From Gaeumannomyces sp. JS-464 (lineage: Eukaryota > Ascomycota > Sordariomycetes > Magnaporthales > Magnaporthaceae): 64,000 nucleotides of DNA. The notes beneath the pieces were generated by a model, which saw only the letters and a list, made by a program, of their open reading frames with translations, made no database searches and was not told where the DNA came from. The stretch lies in contig NGZR01000003.1 of assembly GCA_002197995.1 (NCBI GenBank), positions 3,968,001 to 4,032,000 of the forward strand. Reading direction: 5' to 3'. The translations under genes were made by a program, and so were the position numbers. Below, piece after piece: positions 23,742 to 33,845 of this stretch. How positions within the stretch are numbered: position 1 is the stretch's first letter; every line of letters starts with the position of its first letter.

Positions 23742-25221
23742 AGTAGCAGTCGTGTTCTGGGTGGCAGCATCTGCTCTCATGGGTGGTTGTGATTGCGGTG
23801 CTTTTTCTTTTTTTTTTTTCCGATGGAGTCTTCGGGTTAGCTTAGGATGAAGAGTGGCTTCGCCCCCACAACAATCTGAATAACTTGATACCCCGCAATT
23901 AGCGCTCTTGGTTTACTCTATGCTTCTTGTCGCTTCGGGAGACGGCTCCTGTTGTCGGGCCCGGATTACTTGGTGGCTACATCCTTGTTAATAATGACGA
24001 CCAACGCTCACGATAGACCTACTTAATTGACGCGTGTCTTCTGAACCATGATCGTCTGTGTCTTTTTGCGTGCGGTGCTTCTGGTGTTGCGCCCCGTAAT
24101 CCATGTTCTCACTTGTGCATGCTGGTTTTTCCATTACCCTTTTGGACGGCTCCCCAACGCCACCTTCACACGGGCGCACTCCCAGGGTATGTTGAAACCG
24201 ACGCCGAGTTGCTGTCAAGCCCACGCAATTTCCGACAAACGCCTCTGGCCTCAGCCGCATCGGCGCCGAGGAGAGGCAAGGTTCGTTCCGACGGGGCATA
24301 ATACTCACGCCTCACACTCCCATCGCGCTTTGTCCGCGGATCTTCGTCCCTGGTCCTTTTTCGCTATTCGGTCAACTCCGCGCCGTCGGGGTCTGCCGAG
24401 ATGGCCGGTCTGAGGAGAGGGAGTGTAAACACAAAGACCAAGAAACACCCTTTGTTATTATTTTAGGGACTCTTTGTTTCTTTTTTTTTTTTTTTTTTTT
24501 TTTTTTCGCAGCCCGTCTTCTGATGTCTCCCGAAATACCTTCCAAGGCTTTCTTTCGTCCCTTTGTCTTTGGGTGGCCGGGCCACCTCGCCAAAGTGTGG
24601 CTATCAAGTATTCTAGGCAAGGCGCGATTTCCCTGTCCCCAGAAGAGCTGAAAGGGGTCAGACTCGCACTCCTGGACCTTTCCCAATGCGGTCTGACACG
24701 AACACTCTTGGAGTTGCATGGTTGTGGCCATGTAGGAATGAATGCACAACCTTTTTTTTATTTTTTTTTATTAATCTTTTATCGGTCCCATTTCCTGTCG
24801 TCTTCATGCTACCCTAACTTGTCCCGCAGCCTCGCGTTGCATGATCCCCCCGGCAATCTTCCGCCTGCAGTGTGCGCGTTGTATCGCAAGGCTGGGGGAC
24901 CGGCGTCGGCGCCCCAGGGCTGGGGCCTAGTGCGGCGTTCGGAAATAGAACAAAATTTACATCGAACACCCCTACTTAGACTCACGAGGGCCATATTTTC
25001 TTTGACGTTGGGAATCCCCGGGCCTGCGTTTAAAATCTCACATCACCAATGCAGGTACGGCAAAGAGAAAGCGTCCCATTAATGGCAAGCTTCGATCCTA
25101 GAGAGATTCCAGAAGGGAATGCGGGCAGACGTTCCAGCCCACCCCTGTAAGTCCCCTCGACACTTGCGGCGATAGCGTCCCGAAACGGTTCTTTCTCCTT
25201 CTGAGCCCTATCTTTCCACAT
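23742..25221. other. Spacer with poly-T tract
   Basis: Convergent spacer between the GPI-protein gene and the minus-strand CFEM gene. It contains T26 at 24481-24506 and shorter T runs near 23809 and 24752-24770. No gene is recognised. Confidence 0.45.
24481..24506 (+). repeat. Poly-T tract, 26 bp
   Basis: Uninterrupted run of 26 T in a spacer. Its length is likely imprecise in the assembly. Confidence 0.95.
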
Positions 25222-25673
25222 TTACTTGGTGCCAGGGAGGGGAGCGCCGACGGAGCGGCACGTCTCGACGGCCCAGGCGCGGGTCTTGGCCTGGTCACCA
25301 GCGCTGCAGGCGGTGCGACCGCAGGTCTCGACACGGGCAATGTACGGGGCGTTCCTGGATCAAGGGTTAGCGATTGTCTTATCTAGAGAGACTCCCCCTA
25401 GGAAAGGGGGACGGTATGCTGGGCTGCTTACGAGCACAGGCACTTGAAGTCAAAGACGCTGCTGCATCCAGTGCCGCTGGTGTTGAGGAAGCAGCTGATC
25501 TATCCCGGGGCGACCGCGTGTTAGTTTCCGTCATTGACGTAGGGAGTCGAGAAAAGGGTGGAAGTCGTGAGATGGTGGAAGGGGAAGCGTACAGCGCAGA
25601 TGGGGATCTTGGAGATATCCTGGGCAGAGGCCGCAGCGGCGAAGAGGGCGACGAAGATGGTCTTGAACTGCAT
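25222..25673 (-). CDS. Small secreted CFEM-domain protein, three exons
   Basis: Minus-strand exons 25673-25593, 25499-25432 and 25354-25222 (81+68+133 nt = 94 codons, 93 aa), with introns 25592-25500 (GTACGC...ATAG) and 25431-25355 (GTAAGC...CCAG). Residues 1-18 are a signal peptide (MQFKTIFVALFAAAASAQ). The rest is one complete CFEM domain with cysteines at 26, 30, 39, 47, 49, 61, 66 and 82, matching the family pattern PxC-A-x2-C-x8-C-x7-CxC-x11-C-x4-C-x15-C. Asp44 lies where CFEM haem-binding members carry the axial iron ligand. There is no GPI signal, so the protein should be released. CFEM proteins act in haem or iron capture, wall stability or host interaction; which applies here is unknown. 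A TATTTAAA box lies about 140 bp upstream. Confidence 0.92.
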
Positions 25674-28600
25674 CTTGAAGGTTTTGGGGGAAGCCGTTGG
25701 CAACTTTTTGGAATATCGAGAGTTGAGCCTGGTAGTCTGGATTGGGTCGGAGGAGTGGACTGGGTTGAGAAACCTTCACGAACGACGGTGAAGAGGAAGG
25801 GGATGCCCTCTTTAAATAGGCGACGAGGCTTCGGCCATTATCCTATTCCCCTCATTCTCCTCGCACTCCCCCTCAGTTCGCTCCTTAAACCTCCTGCCCC
25901 GCGGTGTTGACGTCCTCGTTGTCGTGCGTGACTGGATCTCTTGCTAGCCGCATCCATCGCCCCTCCCCCAGGATCTGCAAGGGCGCTCCATAACACCCCG
26001 TCAAGAGGATCTCCACGCTATGGGGGCCAGGGCGAGGGGAGGAGAAGCGGTTTCCTGATGTCGCTTCGGCAAGCAATTCTCTACAATATTTCATGTGAAG
26101 CCGAAAAAGAGCCTCTGGATGCTACCCAGGTGAGCCAATCGCGAGGGAGCCACTCTAGCGAAGGTCTCTAGGGCGTGTACACATGCAGGCAAACGCTCCA
26201 AACGCAGTCAACGGCCAGGGAATATGGCTGGCTGTTGACCACATGGACTCGGCTTGCTAGAGTGCGCGATGGGCCCAATGTAACGGTAGTGGCGTATCTC
26301 CTCCCCGTACCGCGTAAAACGTTGCGTATGGGATGGAGAGAAGCTACCCCACTTGGGCTGAGGGCGTCGGTTCTCGGTGCGGCGGCAAACTATTTGCTGC
26401 ACGCGCGTCGGCCCTTGCAGGGAACGGAGCCAAGAGCGAGAAAACTTGACAAACCTGGAAACTCGTCCGGGCGCTTCCCCATATCCCGCCCTCTCATTAC
26501 CCCAGCGTGTCGTATTTGCGTTGATGTTTTTAGCGCCCGCGGGGAAGCGTGCGGGGGAGGTGGCCGTGATGAGGGACAAAGCCACCGTGAGGCATCAATT
26601 TGGACAGTCCAAAGGGGCAGGTCTGGGGTAGCGGGTCTGCGGATGGCGGCCAAGCCCCAGGGGTAGCCACCACGCTGCGAAGCCATTGGCTGACAACCAA
26701 TCGAACTCTGGAGGCTCGCGTCAGGGCGCGAGTGCCGAGATGCGGGGAATTCCGGGGTCCAAACTTGGCTCGAGAATCTCGTTTCCAAGACCAAGGTCGA
26801 ACTGGATCGTCGACGCCTGCCGTGGGACTTGATCGATTGACGCCTGCCGTCTGTCTCTGGCCGTTAATTTCCCGTCCGCTTTCTGGTCGACAGTGACCGC
26901 GACCTGAAACCAATGTCAGCGTCAGCCGGGAACCCGCTCGTCTCTCGTCGCTTGCGTCCTTAAAATGGGGAGGTTAGGCATACCGTCGATATGACCCCGC
27001 CCAGGTGTCATCATGGTGGCATGCGGCGCTGCCGGCGAGGACTGCCTTTTTGAGAAGGCCCGCTCGCCGGAACCGAAATATTTCCAGGCCAGATTGCCTC
27101 GGTCAGAGGCGCTGACATCAACGAGGGCCCTTAGCGGCGATGCGCTATATCCACTCTCGCATTGGGTTATAGCCTTAGGTGTGGAACGGGAAATCCGGTA
27201 CCTTGACGGCGTCGTGATTGCTTGTTCTGGACGCCCCGCTCTTGCCTGAGGCCAACCGATCGAACTCTGGTTCGCTCACTTTTTCGCCAGGGATTTCGTC
27301 CTTTCACTTCTTTGCCTCCTTATGCCACATTCTTAGCTGTGATAGGAGTGCAGGCCGACCAGACATTCTTTACTGCCGTTTGGCGAAGAGCAGCTATGGG
27401 GCTGCAACTTCAATGTTGGAGCGCTTTCTCTGGCCGCCAAGAAGGATGTGAGGGCGTGGAGAAATCCATGTCCCCGGAGCCAGTGCTTGTTTGGGTTGGC
27501 GACTCTGGAGACAAGCCAAGTGCACTTTGCAGACAGAGAGCAGCCTGACAAGCCAAATGTGTTCGGAGACGTCGTTTACGGAATGGAAGTAGGCGTTTGA
27601 AAGCTGGCGCCAGGTTATATCAACCTGTCGCTTGACAATTAGCCAAGGCCTTCTTTCGGCGAGGGCAGCTGAGAACAGAGATGATCCCGTCACTGAATAC
27701 CCAGCGGCTTTGGTTGATTTGTGCGTAGAGGACGGTCTGTGAGCATTCCGGAAGACTTCCAGCTTGATCCATCCCAGGAGGGCGGAAAACCTGCACCTCT
27801 CTTTAAACTTTTGGAAGAAGGCTGTCGTCGGCAGGACTGCGAGCGCTTTGATGCTGTCGAATCTTCGCTCTAGACCCTCTTTCTGATTCGAGCCGGGGTC
27901 GGCAGCGTGACGCAGCGGGCGGTGAGCCACGCACGGCTCGATCAACTGCCAACTTCCCTGGGCGATTCACCAAGTGGACAATGGGAATCGGTCCAAATTG
28001 AGAACCACGCAGCCTGGGTGCGCTCTGCGCGGTCGGTCGTGCCAGTAGCAAACATGAGTATGAGGTAGCGTGGGATACTTGTCCCTCGGGCTCAGTGTTT
28101 CGCCACGAGACCGGCAGCCTAACCACAGACGCTGTGTGGGCGGCGCAGATTCGACAGTCTGTCTGTGACTACAGCCGATATGCCGATACTGGGCTGGGGT
28201 GCTTTTCCTCCGGCCCCCGCCATGTGTTCGCGATCCGGGGATAGGAGGCGATGTCTGACCCCAGCTGGTGGAGGCTCCCGGTGGATCAATGGCCTCAGTC
28301 CCCATGGCGTAGCGACCCAGCGGCACATTGCGCCGCACGAAGAAAAAAGAAAAAGAAAAAATGAAGCTCGAGTCGGAAAGACGAGGGCTCGCCCGAGGCC
28401 CCGCAAAACCCACCGGAGGGAGAAAGGGTTCCGTGATGATTGATCCTTGGCAGGAGAAAGGGGTAAGTGTAGTGTGGAAGAAGAAACATCGAGCCACTCG
28501 GCTCGGGATTTTTGTTTGATCCAGCCTGTTTATCTGAGGCTCAGCCCCGAGGGTTGTTGCGAGGGCACACTAGGCAAAAAGGCGTGACGCCGAGATGGCG

Positions 28601-29745
28601 AGTACTCGCTCCTCCGCTCCAGCTGTCTTGTTTGTGGCAGAGACGGCCGTTCCGGCATTCATCTCAAGGTCAGCGGTTTTGTTTGTGGTCGAGGCACCAA
28701 TCGCAACAGCCTAAACAGTCCCCACGTAGGCCTTCAGTCTCGGGAGCGACAAACCGAACTGGGGCGGGTGTTGGGGCTCTTTGAAATCACCGGTGAGCGA
28801 CGCTTGGCAGGGGCGGATCGTGACCGTGCTGCTGGTGAGCCTGGCGGGCACGACAAAGTGAGGAAGGAAGGGGAAGGAGCAAACAGATTGAAACAAAAAG
28901 AACATATCTCAGCTCGACCCCACTCAATTCGAGAGAAGTGGGCCGCAGCGACAGAGCGCAAGAGCCCGCCTTTCCGCCAAGCACGCGACCTGTTGCCCCA
29001 AGCAGACTTGGCCGGCACCCAGGCCCGCCTATCTCTCTGATCGGCGGAGGCGGCTGTGGATCAGAGCTTCCAAAACAGCAGGCGAGGCCGTCCGGGCGCA
29101 GCGCCCCCTTGCATTTGTTTGGCACCCCGGCCCTCCGCCCTGCCAATTGGCCAGCCGCCGGCCCGCCAAGAGCTGCTCGAGTCGCAGGGCCGCCTCCCAG
29201 GGCCGGTCCGGCGCCGTTGGAAGCAAGGGGGCGACGTGTGTTCGAACAGGAGGGCGGCGGGCTGTTTGCCGGAGACCTTGGCCCCGTCGCTCCTGCGAGG
29301 GCACTTCTTTGCGTGCTTTGCCTTATCTTCCATGTCACCCACTAACAGGCCCATCGCCTTGTCAAGCCCGACCCGGCCCGTCTCGAGTGGTGCCGGCAGT
29401 GGCAGGGCTTTCAGTAGCAGTGCTTGATTAAGCTTGTTTCGGTGATTTTCCCCAGCCGAGGGAAAGGGGTGGGCGTGATAAGCGCCACATGTACGCTTGG
29501 GTCCTGCGCCATTCCACATCACCATCCTGGACCGCTGATCCCTCTTTCCGGTGCGGTAGATTGCAGACACGTCCGTCTCTTGCTGTTGCGCGAATCTGGA
29601 CGCTGGACGCTGGGCGTTGTTTTGCATTTCTCATTCTCGCTAGTCACTCGTTCATCGCAGACTTTGTTGTTTGTGTTTGTCGTCTCTCTGCCGTTTTGTT
29701 CTTATTCTTCTCTCGCATCTTCTTTTATCCACACTTTAATCCACC
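25674..29745. other. 4-kb spacer, no gene recognised
   Basis: Apart from the CFEM promoter at its left end, this stretch holds only overlapping ORFs in several frames without domain, start context or intron logic. The leader of the 29746 gene (CT-rich, ending ATCCACC-ATG) occupies the last 150 bp. Confidence 0.45.
25811..25820 (-). promoter_or_regulatory. TATA box of the CFEM gene
   Basis: On the minus strand this reads TATTTAAAGA, about 140 bp upstream of the CFEM ATG at 25673, in a C/A-rich leader. Position and sequence fit a core promoter. Confidence 0.45.
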
Positions 29746-30738
29746 ATGAGAATACCGATTGGAGGGCAGCCAAGCAGTCTGGCCGAGCTGCTGGCCGACC
29801 TAGAGCGACGCCACGTAACGCGCAGGGCGAAGCGGCAGACCGAGGAGAAGGAGGAGGAAGGAGAGGAAAAGGAAGAGGAGGAAAAAGGGTCGGAAGAGGG
29901 TGCCGAGGCCAAGGAAGGCGACGAGGAAAGCGAATCAGGGTCCTCCTCTTCCTCCAGCAGCTCTTCGTCATCGTCGTCATCGTCGTCAAAAAAATCCGAA
30001 CCCGAATCACCGTCAAACAGCGCAGCCCCTAATGCGCCAGCGCCAACGGGCTTGTTGACGGCTCCGTCATCGATACCACTGCTGGGCCCATCGACCACAT
30101 GGACCATGACCGTAGGGCCGCCCATAGAGACGCCTTCGACAATGGTGACCTACACGACCATCTATGTCAGCCAAACACCGAGCGGCTCGATACCCACCGC
30201 CTCGTCAAGTCCGGCTGCGATGCCGCCGCTCGAGCTAGACTTTGCAGCATCGCCTTCCATGTCAACAACCCCGTCGCCCGTGACGGCATCTCCCACACCC
30301 CCTCCTTGTCCGGAATACCGTCCGCACCACCGTCGCTGGAAGCTCCTCCTGCCCCGCCGCCCTCCGGCAGTCTTGTCCCTGTCGGTGATCCCGCCGCGCC
30401 ACTCCCATCGGTCATATCCAGCATTGCGGACACCCTCGTTCCGCTACCGACAAACCAGGCCGAGGTCGATGCCAATCCGACTCCTGAAGCCGCTACGGCA
30501 GCTGGCGGCAGCGCGGTGGTGTCAGGCGGCATCTTGGCCGGATCTATCGGTAAGTTGGCCAAACCCTCGATGTATCCAATTCCGTTTGCTGACCAGGAGG
30601 CGTTTCCAACCCACAGCTGGAACGATGGTGCTCGCCGGAGTGGGTGTTGTTCTGTATGCCCGAAAACGAAAAGCTAAGATGGAAAGGAGGGAGGAGAGCG
30701 CTTCACCTGCTCCGCACGAATCCAGGAGTCGTGTATGA
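29746..30738 (+). CDS. Single-pass membrane protein with acidic and poly-Ser regions, one frame break
   Basis: Exon 1 29746-30549, intron 30550-30616 (GTAAGT, GCTGACC branch, CACAG), exon 2 30617-30738. After a short N-terminus, residues about 35-65 are Glu/Lys-rich and residues about 66-81 form a Ser run. A long Ser/Thr/Pro-rich region follows, containing the STMVTYTTIYVSQTPSG motif type common in fungal wall-linked proteins. Near the C-terminus the intron splits a Gly/Ala/Val membrane helix (GGILAGSIAGTMVLAGVGVV) followed by the stop-transfer sequence YARKRKAK and a short cytosolic tail. One base is missing in C5 at 30298-30302; correcting it gives 309 codons (308 aa). No signal peptide is seen at the chosen start, so an upstream exon may be missing. 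Mid2/WSC-like topology suggests a surface sensor or adhesin, which is inference. Confidence 0.65.
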   Translation: MRIPIGGQPSSLAELLADLERRHVTRRAKRQTEEKEEEGEEKEEEEKGSEEGAEAKEGDEESESGSSSSSSSSSSSSSSSSKKSEPESPSNSAAPNAPAPTGLLTAPSSIPLLGPSTTWTMTVGPPIETPSTMVTYTTIYVSQTPSGSIPTASSSPAAMPPLELDFAASPSMSTTPSPVTASPTPPPCPEYRPHHRRWKLLLPRRPPAVLSLSVIPPRHSHRSYPALRTPSFRYRQTRPRSMPIRLLKPLRQLAAARWCQAASWPDLSVSWPNPRCIQFRLLTRRRFQPTAGTMVLAGVGVVLYARKRKAKMERREESASPAPHESRSRV

Positions 30739-31494
30739 TACCCATGGTACGTTGAGGCGTAGGTGGATCGGCGAGTGTACAAGAAACCTTCGAGCGTGTA
30801 TAGTGCCTAGACGGTGCTCAACTACCTATATAATCGGCAACAAAGATACCATTCATCATCAGGGTTGAGGTCTCGACCATGGCTTGTGAGACTTGAGGTG
30901 TCGCAGTTCGCTGGCCCGTCATCAGACCTTCTTGGGCTCTGGTAGCGGTGCTTGTGACTACCAGCCCTACCTCATGTCAACAAATCAAGCTAAAATGATA
31001 AAAGAAGAACGGTACCTAGGCCGACCTGCCCATCTGAATGGTTGTCGAAGGCTGCCTAGGGTGAGGCCGGTAGCTCCCACACGCCGGGACGAAATTTGTT
31101 TACCACCGACGACCTCACCAGGTTGAATCTTGTCCCTGCCACCTTGCAAACGGAAAGGTGAAGACGGCACAAGGTGCTGGGGAGAGAGAGAACAAGCCCT
31201 GGGGAGAAAAGAGACGCGGAGCAGAAGCGGATGTAGTATTCGGACAGTCTCTTTGGTGGCTTTCTTCATACAGCGTACCTTTCCTCAGCCGCGCCTCACT
31301 CCTTCCTCAACGAGCACGGAAGCACCAGCCCAGCAAAACAGGTTTGATGGCCACCCACCATCATTTTCAAGCCCGCCCGCCGCCGCTCGCAACTACCTCA
31401 TCCCACTTCCGCTACTTCTGTCTGTTCCACTCCCACACACAAGCACTTGCTCTTCAAGCCGACCAAGCACACATGATCCATTGAAGCCACGACC
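30739..31494. other. Spacer
   Basis: Intergenic region between two plus-strand genes. It has an AT-rich 3' region near 30780-30860 and a GGTACCTAGG-type motif at 31012-31021. No gene is seen. Confidence 0.45.
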
Positions 31495-32566
31495 ATGGAC
31501 CTCGCAACCAAGCTCGACGCTCCGCGCCGCCGCGGCAGCCGCCATCACCATCCGTCCGACCCATCAGCTCCTACCGCGGACCACGAGCGGCGGCTGGGGG
31601 CCGACACGGGCATCCGCGGCGGCTGGGACCAGTATCCGCGCCGCAAGGACCGCCGCGCCAAGGTCGAGGACGGTTCCAGCAGCAGCAGCGACTCGGACGA
31701 GGAGGACCCAGCAGCAAGCGGCAGCCGGCCCGCGGCGGTGGAGGTACGGCAGCACTCAGGCCCGCCAAGGACATGAGGGAGGCCACCAGCCGCTCCTCAG
31801 CCGCTGCGGATCGTCACGTCCACTTCCGCCCCAGCCCCATCGCCACCCCGCTTCCCGCGACCGCCCCCACCAGGGCGCGTAGGAGCAAGAGTGGCCGCAG
31901 GGAGAAGAGCGGCTACACGTCCGGCAGCGAGTCGGAGATGTCGGATACGTCGGGCACCGCCAGGCCACCACGATCCACTCGCAAGCAGCAGCCGCAGCAA
32001 CAGCAACAGCAGCCACAGCAGCAGGCCAGCACCGCTGTGGCGACTACGACCCAGCAGCAGTACCAGCAACAGCAACAACAGCAACAGCAGCAGCCCGCTA
32101 CCGGATACATGCTCATCCCCGGCACCAACCAGCTCATGGCCGTGCAGTATACCACCAGCCCGGCTACGACCCCATGCTGGCTGCCGGTCCGGCCCAGATC
32201 CTGGCCGCTCAGGTACAGGCTCAGGCTCTAGCACAGCAGCAACAGCAGGTGGCAATGCAGATGCAGATGATGCAGATGCCGGGCATGGGGATGGGAATGG
32301 GCATGCTGGGCGGCGGCGGTGGTGGTGGTGGTGGTGGTGGTGGTGGTGGTGGAGGCGGCTACTATTACTACCCGGGGATGCAGCAGCAGCAACTGCCAGG
32401 AATGCCGTTCCCTGGCCCGATGTCGATGCCGATGCAGGTGCAGATGCCCCAGCAGCAGGACCAGCAGCTCCCCGCCGTCTTGCAGCAAGGCGCGCCGCCT
32501 GGCCAGTACCCCGGCCCTCATCCCGCCTTCCAGCCGCCGGGGCCCTTCAACAACGGCTACATGTGA
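31495..32566 (+). CDS. Gln-, Gly- and Met-rich low-complexity protein, two frame breaks
   Basis: The start at 31495 gives MDLATKLDAPRRRGSRHHH. The first third is basic with a Ser/Asp/Glu block (SSSSSDSDEED). The middle has long CAG/CAA-coded Gln runs (31986-32095), and the last third has repeated Gln, a Met-Gly series (MPGMGMGMGML), a run of about 17 Gly encoded by a GGT repeat (32311-32351), YYYY and a Pro-rich C-terminus ending NNGYM. The frame is broken near 31759-31766 and near 32145-32152 (one base missing at each). With both restored the gene is 358 codons (357 aa). The protein is almost wholly disordered and prion-like in composition; such proteins are often RNA-associated or transcription-related, but I recognise no domain. 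The two frame breaks make the exact protein uncertain. Confidence 0.6.
31986..32095 (+). repeat. CAG/CAA (poly-Gln) repeat region
   Basis: Imperfect CAG and CAA triplets encode several Gln blocks within the 31495 gene; a likely site of length variation. Confidence 0.85.
32311..32351 (+). repeat. GGT/GGC trinucleotide repeat (poly-Gly)
   Basis: About 13 consecutive GGT-type triplets, coding for a Gly run in the low-complexity protein. Confidence 0.9.
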
Positions 32567-33845
32567 GGCCCGCTACACCTCGGGGCTGCGTGCCTATCTC
32601 TGTAGCGGCCGAGATGGAGGGAGGAGGTGGAGATGGAGGATATGGGATGGTATACAGAAGGCTAAGTAGGCCCCCGCCCTCTGAGCATGGCTCTCGCAAC
32701 TGAACAATTGAGGGGACACGCCAGGGAACAAGATGATCTCGAAAAGCGATGTTCAAAAAAAGCCAGATCTGCCATGACGACTCCTTGGAAGCACATCCCT
32801 GGGTGATATCTTATCGAGGCTGTTACTGCTGCTGTTCTCGTGGCGGGGTGGCGCCCAAGCATTTCCCCAAGTTTCAAGGGCGACTTTCACGACCATCTCT
32901 GAGAACTGCCGCTGTAGTTAATGAGGCGTGTGTGCTACTCCGGAATGCTCTTGCAAACGGCCACTGGACGAAGTCTATCCGCAGATGGGCAAGGCCGGGT
33001 CATATGCATGATGACGTGGAGTTGGGGCGCGAGGAGGCGATCAGTGGAAAAAGGGGAACGGGAACTTTTTTTTTTCTCCTTTTTTTTCTTCTTTTTTTTT
33101 TTTTTTTTCTTTCTTTCTTTGTTTGGTGGGCCTTCGGTGTATGTGCGACGTATGGCAAATGAAAGTTCTCCGGACTACATACTGCTAGCAGCACGGAGAG
33201 GCTCACTCTTATTCTGCCAGAGGATACGACCTCTCCCATCGCTGCAGTATACGTGTCAACGCTTGGCTGGGATCCTCCAGCCAGCATACCCAACTCCTCT
33301 TGTGTCGCAGCGCCTCAACAGTGGATGTTTCCTAGACCGCTGTTTAAATCCCGTTATGCTCTGGCCGAACATGTTGCGATCAAAGGAACAGAAGACCGCC
33401 AATGAAGGGTATCAAGATGCAATTCTTTTCTTCTCCTTTTCTTTTTTCTTGTTGCTCCCTTCTATCGACATCAGACATGCTATGCTAACCATCCAACGGC
33501 TACCGGCCATGCATCCAGCCAAAAAAAACCCCCAACCCCACTTCCGAGGAGCAACCATACAAAAGAAATGAAGTTCAGCAAGCCCGCATTGGACCTGCTC
33601 GCCCTAAATAGTTACACAGTCTCTGAAAAGCAACATATGCAATGTCGTTAAGCATACTCCAGCCCTCCACAAAAGGCTCCAGGTCATTACGAGCCTCTGC
33701 CGGACAAAAAAAAAACGCCTAATGAAAAGGGGGGAGGAAAAAAGAACCTCAACACACCAGCCAGACCCTGTACCCAAGGTTCTAGGCCCGTTTCTTTCTT
33801 TCTTCATGTTGTTCCCGTCTCGTCTCCATCCGGCGGCTATATTAT
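32567..33845. other. Convergent spacer with T-rich tract
   Basis: Between the low-complexity gene and the 3' end of the SEC7 gene. It contains a 57-bp pyrimidine tract, almost all T, at 33065-33121. No gene is recognised. Confidence 0.45.
33065..33121 (+). repeat. T-rich low-complexity tract
   Basis: Runs of up to 18 T interrupted by single C or CTTCTT units. Confidence 0.9.

Noticed and set aside
24474..25082. Plus-strand ORF beginning in the T26 tract
   Set aside because: The start lies in low-complexity DNA and the Phe run is an artefact of poly-T.
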